Source: Gracilaria domingensis (taxonomy: Eukaryota; Rhodophyta; Florideophyceae; Gracilariales; Gracilariaceae). Taken from it: 64,000 nt of DNA. Position numbers and translations under genes: made by a program. Positions within the stretch are counted from its first letter, which is position 1. Each line of letters begins with the position of its first letter. Under the pieces are notes generated by a model. The model was not told the origin of the DNA and ran no database searches. It saw nothing but the letters and a program-made list of their open reading frames with translations. Positions 1 to 8,851 of this stretch are shown in pieces. Location: positions 19,609-83,608 of the forward strand of contig VCMS01000046.1 of the NCBI GenBank assembly GCA_022539475.1. Reading direction: 5' to 3'.

Positions 1-200
1 ACGGGAGTCTGTTATGCCCCGCCTGAGCCAGAGAACTCGATTTCAACACACAGGATGTTGCCACAGAGCAGTACTAGTGGATCGGTGGAGACCTTGAGTG
101 ATGATGCGATACAAACCTGCGAATACTGGCTAAGGAGTTTTTGACAGACCTCGAAACCATATGCACCCACGATAGCCTCTATAGCTTACGGGTTGATCAG

Positions 201-734
201 ATGAGGAACTGGATAGAGTTTTCGGAGATACGGATGGATACCGTATCTAGCTCTGACTCCGGTGAGTTGCCTGCTCGATTTCAGAAGTTTTCGGAGTTGC
301 TATGGAAACCGATACAGGATATGCGTCATGCGGCAGGGTTCCATGTCGGCATTCACGCGAAACCTGATATTGAACTGACGAAAACCCCTAAAACTTCCGG
401 TAATGCCGAACCTTCTTCGACCAAGTCTGCCCCACCCCCACCTCGTCGAGAGTATATGAACCTCGTGAGCTCCGATAGCGACGAGTTCGAGAAGCCGGTG
501 AATCTTGCGGAGCATGAATCTCGGGTTGCCGGTTACAACATCCAAAAGACTGGTATTGAGCCGCCCATGAAGGGGATATCCAGTCTCCTTCGAATGAATA
601 TGGACAAGGTGTGGAAGGGGATGAGAAAGTCACACTTTGTAGCGTACAACTGTGACATGAAGGACCTGAGGCACACACACGAAACGTTTGTGAATCAGAG
701 TGAGATTTTATGGGTGAGGCACAGCTTGTCCTAA
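201..734 (+). CDS. N-terminal part of the DNA methyltransferase gene (separate frame)
   Basis: The frame is open from 141, but the first ATG is at 201. Residues in the middle are Ser/Pro-rich with acidic patches (SSDSDEFE), as in a linker. The last 30 residues (FVAYNCDMKDL...) resemble the strand and helix that normally precede catalytic motif IV of beta-class amino-methyltransferases. Motif IV itself lies in the next frame, which overlaps this one by 25 bp. I therefore read this as the front of the same gene, disconnected by a one-base frame change near 700-734. I saw no standard slippery heptamer there. Alternatives are a separate small protein or programmed frameshifting. Confidence 0.45.
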   Translation: MRNWIEFSEIRMDTVSSSDSGELPARFQKFSELLWKPIQDMRHAAGFHVGIHAKPDIELTKTPKTSGNAEPSSTKSAPPPPRREYMNLVSSDSDEFEKPVNLAEHESRVAGYNIQKTGIEPPMKGISSLLRMNMDKVWKGMRKSHFVAYNCDMKDLRHTHETFVNQSEILWVRHSLS

Positions 735-1699
735 CAGACCCTCCCTTTAACACTCGAAGGAAGAGGAACAAACGGAATAGTGGTCACGATGTCTTCAGTG
801 AGGAAGACATGATCCGTACGGCTGACTTAATAAGTTCCGCGCTTCGGTCAGGTGGGCACTTCATTATATTCTGTGCCATGGCACAGTTTCATGTGTGGCA
901 CAGGATACTTTCGGAAACGGCGAGTACGAAAGATGAAGCTGGAAGCGAAGGTAAACCAGAACTCATGCCTTCGTTTAAAGTGGATGCGAATCCACTGGTG
1001 TTCATCCGGGATCGCAGTAATGTTGGAGGGAATCCACGGAAGTTTGGGATACAGCCCGTAACGGAGTACGCCGTTCATGGGGTGAAGCGTGGATTGCGAC
1101 CATCGGAGGAAGCCAGTCTTACTCCATTTGAGGAGAACAATTTCATTCCTTCCACTTTCCCGGCTAACAGGAATGTAATTGACCGGGTGCCCAAACCGAG
1201 AGCGGGGGAGTGGTTGACATGGAAGGTACATGAGCCAGGTAGTTCAGTACCAGGTGGGCAGTACATAAGACCGGAGCAGAAGTCGAGGGAGTTGATGAAG
1301 GAGTTGATATGTCGCTTCACAAGACCGGGTGATCTTGTCATGGACATGTTCGCGGGAACTTTTTCTACGGGTATGGCGTGCCTATCGCTGACAAAGCATA
1401 GGAAGTTCTTGGGGTGCGAGAAGAATAGGCCATGTTTCAGCCATGCGAAGCACCATCTAACGACTCTTATGGCCGAAGTTATTCGCGGGGGGAAGAATGA
1501 CATCCTGGTTGAACAGGAGGTGGTGGATGCGGCTTCAACGACCTATGAACGGGTTCCACATCGGGACCGAGGTCGGCTTGAATGGGAGGCTCCATTTGGT
1601 TACCCCCAGTACCAAGTGATGCCTGGACATATTACTCAGTTCCTAGGAAGATACTGGAAGGACTGGACTTTGTCGAGAAGTGTGGACAGCGTACTGTAG
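710..1699 (+). CDS. Beta-class DNA amino-methyltransferase (likely N6-adenine or N4-cytosine)
   Basis: 329 residues from ATG 710. Catalytic motif IV is LVLTDPPFN at residues 6-14. The S-adenosylmethionine-binding motif I comes late, at about residues 206-221 (PGDLVMDMFAGTFSTG), preceded by RPEQKSRELMKELI and followed by RKFLGCEKN. The order motif IV, target-recognition region, motif I defines the beta class known from bacterial restriction-modification and phage enzymes. DPPF is more usual for adenine-N6 than cytosine-N4 (SPP) enzymes. The family methylates exocyclic amino groups in DNA. Only nine residues precede the catalytic Asp, so the usual N-terminus is missing here and appears in the overlapping upstream frame. 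A bacterial or phage origin by transfer is likely but inferred. Catalytic residues look intact. Confidence 0.85.
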   Translation: MGEAQLVLTDPPFNTRRKRNKRNSGHDVFSEEDMIRTADLISSALRSGGHFIIFCAMAQFHVWHRILSETASTKDEAGSEGKPELMPSFKVDANPLVFIRDRSNVGGNPRKFGIQPVTEYAVHGVKRGLRPSEEASLTPFEENNFIPSTFPANRNVIDRVPKPRAGEWLTWKVHEPGSSVPGGQYIRPEQKSRELMKELICRFTRPGDLVMDMFAGTFSTGMACLSLTKHRKFLGCEKNRPCFSHAKHHLTTLMAEVIRGGKNDILVEQEVVDAASTTYERVPHRDRGRLEWEAPFGYPQYQVMPGHITQFLGRYWKDWTLSRSVDSVL

Positions 1700-1736
1700 A
1701 TCTTTGGGAGGGAAGTACCGAGGAGCTCTGAATCTT

Positions 1737-2342
1737 ATGGATATGCATATGCTGTTGACTGTTGAAGCCAATCGCTATCGCTTACATATAGCATCTTCTA
1801 AGATTCGACATCCCCGTGCTGGTATGGGGGTGTTCACGGAACATAAGATATTGGCTGGGGAAACTATCTGTCATTTCTATGGAACTTTGGTATACACGGA
1901 TCTGACGAACCGGAAGGAAAGACACTTAACGTATGGAAGTGGCTGTCTCGGAGCAACTCCAGTGCGGTACAAGTTGTTTTCTATGATGGTCACTGTGACT
2001 GGTACGGAGTTTCTGCACCTGAGGAACAGACCAGGACAGGCTCAGGATAGAAAGGAGAGCGAAGTCTACATTGTCCCGGCGCCTTTTTGTATCGGGGGCT
2101 ACATTAACGACGCCGGATATCATGCCGGGGATCCCGATTTATCGGAGCCCCGGTCAAACAGGACTCGAAGTGCCAATGTGCAGGTGGTGGAAGCGAAGTC
2201 CGTGATACAGTTCAAGTCAGACCTTTCTAACTATGCTCTACTTCGTTGTAGAGCAGTAAGAGATATTGAGAGGGGCGAAGAGTTGTATTTCAACTACGGA
2301 GAGCAGTACGCCTGGGACTGGGCTCTGACATTGGAGCAATAG
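1737..2342 (+). CDS. SET-domain protein (putative lysine methyltransferase)
   Basis: 201 residues from ATG 1737. The frame is open back to 1680 and overlaps the methyltransferase end by 20 bp. Visible SET elements in order: GMGVFTEHKILAGETICHFYG (N-terminal SET core), GYINDAG...RSANVQVVE in the place of the usual NHSC/NxxH pseudoknot strand, and LRCRAVRDIERGEELYFNYGEQY, the classic C-terminal SET motif ending in a catalytic-type Tyr. SET enzymes transfer methyl groups to protein lysines, most often on histones. There is no pre-SET or post-SET cysteine cluster, so substrate cannot be predicted. It begins 37 bp after the methyltransferase stop, and a frame change in the overlap would fuse the two enzymes. 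The pairing suggests a joint chromatin-marking role for the transposon, which is inference. Confidence 0.8.
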   Translation: MDMHMLLTVEANRYRLHIASSKIRHPRAGMGVFTEHKILAGETICHFYGTLVYTDLTNRKERHLTYGSGCLGATPVRYKLFSMMVTVTGTEFLHLRNRPGQAQDRKESEVYIVPAPFCIGGYINDAGYHAGDPDLSEPRSNRTRSANVQVVEAKSVIQFKSDLSNYALLRCRAVRDIERGEELYFNYGEQYAWDWALTLEQ

Positions 2343-2591
2343 ATGAGTTCAGTACCGAATAGAAAGTAAATATGCTTGTGAGTGTTGCAGCTGCCTGCAA
2401 TACGCGTTGTTGTACATGTACACTGGAGCTCTTCATCTGTAACGGCGATATTTGCGACCCATTGGGCACCTCAAATTCCTAAAAAGCAGGAACTGCGGAG
2501 TCTCCCGGAATATCTGAACCATGCACCCCCCCCCCACCCCCTCCCCCCCTCCCCAACAATTTCGTTTCATTACCCTGTTTATCTCCACAAC

Positions 2592-3986
2592 ATGGGTATA
2601 ACGCCGAGAAAGCGAAATAGTACGCAGCGGAACAAGAGTGGACAGAAGAAGAGAAGAGCATCGGATGATACGAATCAGGCTACAAGCACCGCACTTCCTA
2701 AACGGAAGTCGTCCTCGACGAAGGAGAGAGTCAGTGGGCGTCCTTCTACAGGACTCTCTCGCCCATCTCGCAGCGGAGCGTCTTCCGGGATTGCGTCAAG
2801 AATTCGTGGATCAGCGAACGATGTCGTGCCGTCAACTGCCGATAATGCAAATCGTGCATCTGTCTCTGCTCCTCAAGAAGATGAGGTAACTCGGCCCAGC
2901 GGGTCAGGACAGGAGGGCATGACAACTGGAACCGAAGAGGTTCGTATGACACCAAAACCTTCATGTCCCCGGCCGATATCGAAGACCGGAGCTACTGGGG
3001 CGCGGGTTACGCCGCCCAGTGGATCTGGACAACAAGGGACAATGACGAGAAGTCGTGAGAGCCCTAGTATATTAAGATCGTCACGTCCATCCCTGTCTTC
3101 TAGAACTGGGGCCGCTATGAATCGTATCATGCCTCGCAATGGGTCCGGACAAGGGAGAAAGACAATAAGAAATCGAGAGACAACTGATAGACGAGTTACT
3201 TTTCGACCTTCCCCTCTTTCCAGAACGGGGGCCGTTGCAGCTCGTACGAGGCCCAATTCATCTGATATACCATGCCATGGAGGAGGACAGACACGGGAGT
3301 TGGAGCTCGGAGCCGTGCCAAGGGTGGACACAGAACGCCTGCAGCCTCTCGTGTCTAAGGCTATGGCACATGAGGATAGTTCCGATAACGAAATAACACC
3401 GAATCCTGCGGCATTACCGGGGCCTGTCGCCGAAGAAGCTAGGGAAATAACGGAAGATATCCAAACTGGTGTGAATTCAAGCTCTATGAACAGACCTGAT
3501 CTTTTAAATGAACTGAATTGCTTGAAAGAAAAGGTTAAGACGCTACAAGAGGACTTGATGGTTCGGGGAATTCTAGTGAAGGTCGCCCAAGAGCAGAGTA
3601 CGGCTTTGAAAAAGAGGCTTGAAGAGAAGGATCTAGTCATTGAAGGGCTAAGAGGGGCACTGAAACAGGAGGGAGATAGGAGTACACGTGCTGGTGAACC
3701 TGGGCAGACAGGTCGAAAGAAGCATAAAATTGAGGTGTGCGACGAGTTTCGAGGGGTTGCTCGAGCAGTGTATCACAACATGCTGACGTGGGCAAGGAGA
3801 GAAACAAGTGAGCTATGGCTCGAAGGTGAGTCGCTCACCCGAAATTGGGGTAACCGTGCCGAGAAGGTGGAAGACGCAACTGAGAGTGGGGAAGGGCTTA
3901 TTGAGCCGGAGGAAGGTGGTTCATACATGGTTCCTAAAAACCCGTGGAGCTCTTGGGCAGTTTTGGCATGTTCACACCGTCGGTAG
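2592..3986 (+). CDS. Unknown protein with 40-residue repeats and a coiled coil (N-terminal part)
   Basis: 464 codons from ATG 2592 (MGITPRKRNS); the frame is open from 2382 but without an earlier ATG. The first 100 residues are basic and Ser/Thr-rich (RKRNSTQRNKSGQKKRR), looking like a disordered, nuclear-type tail. Residues about 99-230 hold in-frame 40-residue repeats built on P-x-SGSGQ and a basic RTGA-x-x-R end. Near residues 297-356 there is a strong heptad pattern (LLNELNCLKEKVKTLQEDL, then ALKKRLEEKDLVIEGLRGALK), i.e. a coiled coil. I do not recognise a family. Coding character continues after the stop in two further frames (about 3950-4140 and 4105-4986), so this is probably one gene split by introns or indels. 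Confidence 0.6.
   Translation: MGITPRKRNSTQRNKSGQKKRRASDDTNQATSTALPKRKSSSTKERVSGRPSTGLSRPSRSGASSGIASRIRGSANDVVPSTADNANRASVSAPQEDEVTRPSGSGQEGMTTGTEEVRMTPKPSCPRPISKTGATGARVTPPSGSGQQGTMTRSRESPSILRSSRPSLSSRTGAAMNRIMPRNGSGQGRKTIRNRETTDRRVTFRPSPLSRTGAVAARTRPNSSDIPCHGGGQTRELELGAVPRVDTERLQPLVSKAMAHEDSSDNEITPNPAALPGPVAEEAREITEDIQTGVNSSSMNRPDLLNELNCLKEKVKTLQEDLMVRGILVKVAQEQSTALKKRLEEKDLVIEGLRGALKQEGDRSTRAGEPGQTGRKKHKIEVCDEFRGVARAVYHNMLTWARRETSELWLEGESLTRNWGNRAEKVEDATESGEGLIEPEEGGSYMVPKNPWSSWAVLACSHRR
2886..3300 (+). repeat. In-frame tandem repeat, period exactly 120 bp (40 codons)
   Basis: Copies start at 2886 (VTRPSGSGQE), 3006 (VTPPSGSGQQ), 3126 (IMPRNGSGQG) and a decayed fourth at 3246 (TRPNSSDIPC...GGGQ). 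Each of the first three ends in a Ser/Arg-rich stretch and a K/RTGA motif. Spacing is constant at 120 bp although the copies have diverged, which points to old duplication with selection against frame-changing indels. Confidence 0.8.
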
Positions 3987-4104
3987 AGGGGGGGCCAGAT
4001 GCTTTGCTGAAGAAAATGGTTGAAAGCGAGTTGAAGGAGTTGAGCTGGAAGGTATTAGAAAAGCATCTCTTACCGACAGGTGTATACTGGAACTTTGTGC
4101 AGAT

Positions 4105-4986
4105 ATGTGCCTTAGGCAGAGAATGCGGCAGACCATGAGTGACGTCGTGGGCGTTCGTAAGAGAAATACGAGGGATAAACTATTTCTGCTCCTGGGGTAC
4201 GATCTGATTTGGAGAAGAACAAAGCTGGTAGAAGAGAATGCTGACGAACTCACAATGCAGTTGAAGGAAGCGCAGGAGAACATACTGCGTCTTGACGAAA
4301 ATGGTGTACCGAACACTTCATGGTGGAGAAAAGCCCCATTTGTTCGTCTAAAGTACTCCAATGCGGACAATGTCGAGGATATGCCGACGGAAGATCAAGA
4401 CTTGTTCTTCCGAAACCGTGTCGGGGTACAAGTGCTGAAGGAGTTTATTGGGTATGATGTGGAAGACAAGGATACGGGCACCTTTTTAGATGGCACAATA
4501 CTGTTGCTCGCACGTTTGGACGCTTGGGTGTTGACGGTTGTGAGCCTTCTAAGTACGGATGTGTCAAGGGGTGGCCAGAGACAGAAACTGTTTACAAAGA
4601 AGTTTGCCCAACTGCTACCTCTGTGTTTAAAGAATGTTCTGGGGGATGTTAGGCAACGTGTCTTGAGGACCAATTCCAGCGAGTTTCATAATTTTGGAAC
4701 GACAACGGAAGATTGGACTAAGGTTCTTGGTAATGACATGAGAGAGGCTACATTTGGATATCGAATGCCGTCGAACGGAAGACTTTACCTCACTGTGAAA
4801 GAACAATTTTTTATTGACAGTGTGAGCCGAAGATTGGGGTCTATTAGCGATTGCTTCGTTGGTGAATGCGAGGAAGGGGATATGGAGTTCAAGGAAATGG
4901 TCATGAACGATTTCGGAAGTAACACAGGATCACAAGAAAAGGCACCACAAGGTGAACATGTAGAGGATGGAGCCCTTAATGTTTAA
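4105..4986 (+). CDS. Unknown transposon protein, C-terminal part
   Basis: 293 residues from ATG 4105. Contains a short amphipathic stretch (RRTKLVEENADELTMQLKEAQENILRLDENG) and then a globular-looking region rich in Leu, Phe and Trp (GTFLDGTILLLARLDAWVLTVVSLL; FGYRMPSNGRLYLTVKEQFFIDSVSRRLGSI). Ends in an acidic tail. I recognise no domain. Between 3950 and 4140 a third frame (GSFGMFTPSVEGG...LLKKMVESELKELSWKVLEKHL) looks coding and bridges the repeat/coiled-coil protein to this one. Three frames in succession suggest a single long gene with two short introns or two indels. It lies tail to tail with the transposase. Confidence 0.55.
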   Translation: MCLRQRMRQTMSDVVGVRKRNTRDKLFLLLGYDLIWRRTKLVEENADELTMQLKEAQENILRLDENGVPNTSWWRKAPFVRLKYSNADNVEDMPTEDQDLFFRNRVGVQVLKEFIGYDVEDKDTGTFLDGTILLLARLDAWVLTVVSLLSTDVSRGGQRQKLFTKKFAQLLPLCLKNVLGDVRQRVLRTNSSEFHNFGTTTEDWTKVLGNDMREATFGYRMPSNGRLYLTVKEQFFIDSVSRRLGSISDCFVGECEEGDMEFKEMVMNDFGSNTGSQEKAPQGEHVEDGALNV

Positions 4987-5226
4987 GGCTGTACAAGATC
5001 AACGTGCTCAGTTGGTCCTTCATCTGAATCATGATAGAATCGATTGATGTAGAATTGGTGTTGAAACCATTGAAGTGGAGGACAAAAAGGTGGAGCAGGG
5101 TAGTTTGATCGAACAACATGGACAGTTCCCTGTAGTGCAGAAGCCGGAACCATCCCGTACCAAGGAGTTAACTCTACGATAGTCTCCGCTTTGGAATGAC
5201 GAGGGAACGGAAGAGTGTGGTTCTTT
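4987..5226. other. Convergent intergenic gap
   Basis: 240 bp between the stop of the plus-strand unknown gene and the stop of the minus-strand transposase. No further gene seen; presumably holds both 3' ends. Confidence 0.5.
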
Positions 5227-8160
5227 TCATCGTTTGTAGCCCACCGTAAAGATATGCATTTCAATATGTGGTCGATGTTTGTTGCGGGGGGTAAAACCTC
5301 GAAATACCGGACGAATGCCACCTCTGGTGGCAAGTGCAGAATCAAGGAGAGATATTCGAATCAGAGCGACTACCTGGGCAACCCAAGTCTCTGAATCTTC
5401 TCCGCTTACCAATACAGTGGAAAACTTTGGCTTTCTACTGGGACCAAATGCTGGAGAAGCGAAGACACGTTGGATGATGGGGTATTTGGGTCGTCCCAGC
5501 TTAAGTGCCTTAGAAAACGAATCGAAGTGTTCAAGAGTCGGAACGAAACCGCCTTTCACGAGGGCCGAATTCACCAGAGTTATCCTTGTCTTTTCTGGGA
5601 AGTATGTAATAGAGTGCTCATCCAGTGTTTCTTTCACGAGACTGAGGAAAGGAGGAAGGGCCTGTTCACCAATTTGGTCAAGAATCGACCTTGTGTCCGT
5701 ACTTGAGAACATCTCTCTAACAGCAGTCCATGTTTTTGAACTGGACATACTTGAAACAAATTGTTGAAGAGCTCGTAAAGTGAAAGAACGCCCTCTCATT
5801 GCAAACCGAGGAAGCTGTGTGGAAGTTCCTGGTAAACCTGGATTACGCTGGTAAGGAGTATTGCCATTCCATTGCTTTCTAACATGTCCGTGCTCAATGG
5901 AGCGAATAGTCTCCTCCACAGCCGTTGCTGTTCTTCTGGACGTCTTTTTGTAGTGTCTCTTAAATAGCAGGTGTGCATGTTCGTATATGCCTGCGTCGTA
6001 GTACTTGATACTTCCCAGACGGCGAATATCGTCCACGAGATGATCGAGAAGATGAAACTTCAGAGTTCCCAGTCTGGAGGGATGAAAATCCGCCAGAGTC
6101 TTTGTTGCGGAACGCTTGAAGGCTTCAATCTCCGAACTAAGACACAGGAGAGAGCTTTCAGTCCAATACGGGTCACGATTGTATCTGAATAAGGTCGAGA
6201 GCAAGTCCGAGTACTGAGAGAAAACGGTTGTGATTGGGGCAACGTCCTGTTCTTCACAGCATATGTCAAAGAATGCTCCTATGAAGGGAAAGACCATGTC
6301 AAGTGCTTTGTAGTTTTTGGCCTCCAGCATTCCACGGAGACCGTCTTTCGTGAAGATACCATTCAAAGATTTGCCTTTCTCCTGCGTGGAGAAATCGATA
6401 TGTAAACCTTTGGCAGGAGAATCGCGTTCTATGGCAGCTAGAATTGCGTTTGCATGGTTGAGGAGTTGGGTGCGTATCGTTCGAAATGAACGCGATGCAG
6501 ATGTTCCTAATGTGGTGCACAGGGTGTCTGACTGCAGTCTCTCGATTGTGGCCGTTTTCATCAACTTTGAGATGCCGAGATGCAAGTTGTGTAATGGTTC
6601 GAATGAGAACAGACTGTATGGAGACAATCCCGGGATCATTCCAAGGCTTACGGAAGTTTCGAGGAACGAAGGAATGAGAGATATGGAATTTGAACGGATC
6701 AGAGTATCCGCTTGAGATCTCCTCTCCCTCGCACGACGTGGACGTCTTTCCGCCTCGTCTTTTTGTGCATGTTGCAAGATAGCTGTGTATGTCTTTCGGA
6801 TGCTTTTCGTGTGCTTTTGAGAACGTCCGTTGAATGAGGTGGTAATAGGACTGCATAAAGATGAGCGAGGGGCTTTGCATCTATGACACGGGCTTTCCGT
6901 TTTGGTGCCATGAAGAATAGACAGAATGTCCTTAGCCTCAGGAATATCCGCACAATAACTTGCAAGCAGAGGATGGCACACTCGACTTAGTTTGTCTTCG
7001 CCGATGAACTGAAAACCTTTCTGCGTGAGATTTAGAATGGGCTCCAGGACTTGACGAAGAGATTCTTGAAGGATTTGCATCCTGGACTCGCGTAGAGACT
7101 TGCCAGAAACAAATGGCATTGCGTCTGCTTCAGATGCGGAAACCTCGATCAGTGTGGTAGGGAAGTATGCCACTACTGTGAGGTCATCACGGATACACTT
7201 ACGGCGAAGCTCGTCGGAGAAGTTGAGAAATATGAGGTGAAGAGGATAGGCGGTAACCGATGTTTGCTTTAGAGTTGTTGAAGACTTATCGGTGTATACC
7301 TGCAGAAGACCTACGAAAGATTTACTGTAACTTATTTCTTGAGAGTACCACACTATTCTACTATCCAAAGAGCCCATGACCATTTCCTTAAGTTTTGAGG
7401 TGGCGTCTCTTGCGAGAGAGCCGGACATGGGGTGAGATATTTTCGTGGAGTGGGTCTGAGGTATAGGGTGGAAGAATGCGTTTTCGTTGTTAGCCAACTG
7501 GAGCTGTTTCACAAGTGTCTGAACGGGGTCTCTCGTGTAGAGGGTGGCGCTGAACTTACATCCTTCTGGCGAGACAGTTCTGCGATTGAAACCGTCCTTT
7601 GAGGCGTATCGTTCGAAAATGGCGTTCTTCAGTTCTGTACAGCGCTTGGAACTTGTTATGGTCTCGTTGAATCGCTTTTGCGAGAATCGCGGGTCCCGAA
7701 GTAGCCCAATTAGCTCGTCCGCCTCACCATGGCCAAGGTTGGAAGCTACTGAAGCCAGACAAACCGTGAGATAATCCATATGCAAATCACCAAGGGCCTC
7801 CTCAGAAGGCACTGGGCGGGAACTGCTTCCGTGTTCTCGCTCTAATGACGCGGGACCCGGGGAAGGAGAAACACAATGCGAAGTGTCCGGAATAGGAGGG
7901 GCGCACGGAGTGGGGTCGACGATGTCCTCGGACACTGGAGGCTCGGGAAGGCGACAAGGGGCAGTGACCGTTTCGGAAGATGCGGGCGCGGGCGCGGAAA
8001 GCTTGAGACGCTTGCTCCTCCGAATGGACCGGCTATTGTCGTCTTCCAGCGCTGCTTTCAGACGAAACGGGCAATGGTTGACATGCTGTTGAAGAGATAA
8101 GACTCCTCGGCGAGTAACGAAGGGGCTCCCACGCTTCTTATGTGTACAGTAGTAGACCAT
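5227..8160 (-). CDS. Plavaka/CACTA-superfamily transposase
   Basis: Uninterrupted reading frame of 977 residues from ATG 8160; upstream in-frame codons to 8244 add only a low-complexity lead. An N-terminal C2-x-H-C-type zinc finger is visible (YYC...LQQHVNHC, residues 3-30). Then come family hallmarks: VYTDKSSTTLKQ...YPLHLIFLNFSDELRR (about 288-320, first catalytic Asp region), CADIPEAKD...SPCHRCKAP (about 403-431), FEPLHNLHLGISK (about 520-532), and KYYDAGIYEHAHLLFKRHYK (about 719-738). These match the order in Plavaka transposases, cut-and-paste DDE/D enzymes described from basidiomycete fungi and related to CACTA/EnSpm TnpD. Length is typical. No stop codons, so it may be active or recently active. 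Confidence 0.8.
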   Translation of the reverse strand: MVYYCTHKKRGSPFVTRRGVLSLQQHVNHCPFRLKAALEDDNSRSIRRSKRLKLSAPAPASSETVTAPCRLPEPPVSEDIVDPTPCAPPIPDTSHCVSPSPGPASLEREHGSSSRPVPSEEALGDLHMDYLTVCLASVASNLGHGEADELIGLLRDPRFSQKRFNETITSSKRCTELKNAIFERYASKDGFNRRTVSPEGCKFSATLYTRDPVQTLVKQLQLANNENAFFHPIPQTHSTKISHPMSGSLARDATSKLKEMVMGSLDSRIVWYSQEISYSKSFVGLLQVYTDKSSTTLKQTSVTAYPLHLIFLNFSDELRRKCIRDDLTVVAYFPTTLIEVSASEADAMPFVSGKSLRESRMQILQESLRQVLEPILNLTQKGFQFIGEDKLSRVCHPLLASYCADIPEAKDILSILHGTKTESPCHRCKAPRSSLCSPITTSFNGRSQKHTKSIRKTYTAILQHAQKDEAERRPRRARERRSQADTLIRSNSISLIPSFLETSVSLGMIPGLSPYSLFSFEPLHNLHLGISKLMKTATIERLQSDTLCTTLGTSASRSFRTIRTQLLNHANAILAAIERDSPAKGLHIDFSTQEKGKSLNGIFTKDGLRGMLEAKNYKALDMVFPFIGAFFDICCEEQDVAPITTVFSQYSDLLSTLFRYNRDPYWTESSLLCLSSEIEAFKRSATKTLADFHPSRLGTLKFHLLDHLVDDIRRLGSIKYYDAGIYEHAHLLFKRHYKKTSRRTATAVEETIRSIEHGHVRKQWNGNTPYQRNPGLPGTSTQLPRFAMRGRSFTLRALQQFVSSMSSSKTWTAVREMFSSTDTRSILDQIGEQALPPFLSLVKETLDEHSITYFPEKTRITLVNSALVKGGFVPTLEHFDSFSKALKLGRPKYPIIQRVFASPAFGPSRKPKFSTVLVSGEDSETWVAQVVALIRISLLDSALATRGGIRPVFRGFTPRNKHRPHIEMHIFTVGYKR

Positions 8161-8244
8161 GGGAAGAAGAAATGAACGAGAAACGACGACAAAGACTGCA
8201 AGGGAAGGGCGTCCGAAGGGAGAAGGAGGTCGAGCGACAGTCAA

Positions 8245-8524
8245 TATCGACGTGTTGCTCAGAACGGAGAATATATTTTCAGTTTAAATCACGTGCTTTC
8301 GTTCAAAAAGGAACGTAGGTACACGTCGACCTCAACACAAGGGTGTACTTCTCGTATTATCTACCACTGGTTATAAACCTGTGGTTTCCCAACGTTGTAC
8401 GCTGTACACTTGTCCAATCTCGCACAGAAAAATAAATCTCTTCCCTCCGCCGCCGCCCCCGCCCGTCCGACGTCCGATCTTTTGTTACCGTCGTGATCCG
8501 TGCCATCCTCGCGTTCTACTCCGC
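8245..8524. other. Non-coding flank upstream of the transposase
   Basis: Probable promoter and terminal region of the Plavaka-type element. A weak inverted pair (CAAGGGTGTAC near 8340; GTACACTTG near 8400) flanks a short palindrome ACCAC...GTGGT. No convincing TIR or target duplication was identified. Confidence 0.35.
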
Positions 8525-8590
8525 TCCGTCGTACGTTTTTCCTCCCTCGCACTCGCTACGAAGTGCGAGGGCGGAAAAAAGTACGACGGA
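8525..8590. repeat. Long near-perfect hairpin
   Basis: Arms of 29 bp (TCCGTCGTAC... and ...GTACGACGGA) pair with two mismatches around an 8-base loop CGCTACGA. It stands about 280 bp beyond the coding limit of the Plavaka-type element. It may mark an element end or be a separate small foldback sequence. Confidence 0.8.
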
Positions 8591-8851
8591 TTACGAAGTA
8601 GCGTGCTGAGAATGGATTCCATTAAGCGGACATGAAGCGTACCTCATTCTCTTTCTCCGCCCTCGTCGGACGCCTCCATAAAGCGAACAGCATCCGTATC
8701 TCACGGATGTATTCCGTGCAGTCTTTCCGTGCAGTGTTTTCGTACGTGCTTCCATTTCCTTCTACGTATCTTTGTTCTAAACTAACCAATCCTCACCACG
8801 TCTCTTCGCGCTCTGCGACATGTAAACGGCAGGAAAAAGGCTTTGGGTTAC

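Larger units (their letters stand above)
1..8300. mobile_element. Plavaka-type DNA transposon with methyltransferase/SET cargo (left end outside window)
   Basis: A block of five or so open frames is bounded on the right by non-coding, hairpin-rich DNA. The minus-strand gene (5227-8160) is a Plavaka/CACTA-superfamily transposase. The plus-strand genes converge on it from the left: DNA methyltransferase, SET protein, and a repeat/coiled-coil protein. Gaps between them are small (37 bp between methyltransferase stop and SET ATG; about 240 bp at the convergent junction), as in compact gene-carrying transposons. I could not find convincing terminal inverted repeats. The left terminus probably lies before base 1, and the right limit near 8.3 kb is only where coding ends. 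Unity of the block is therefore inferred from packing and gene content. Confidence 0.55.

Noticed and set aside
700-737. A 38-nt GTGAGA...CTAACAG stretch that would remove the frame change in the methyltransferase gene
   Set aside because: Splicing it would delete the hydrophobic LVLT strand before the catalytic motif and turn DPPF into NPPF. The unspliced reading fits the family better, and 38 nt is very short.
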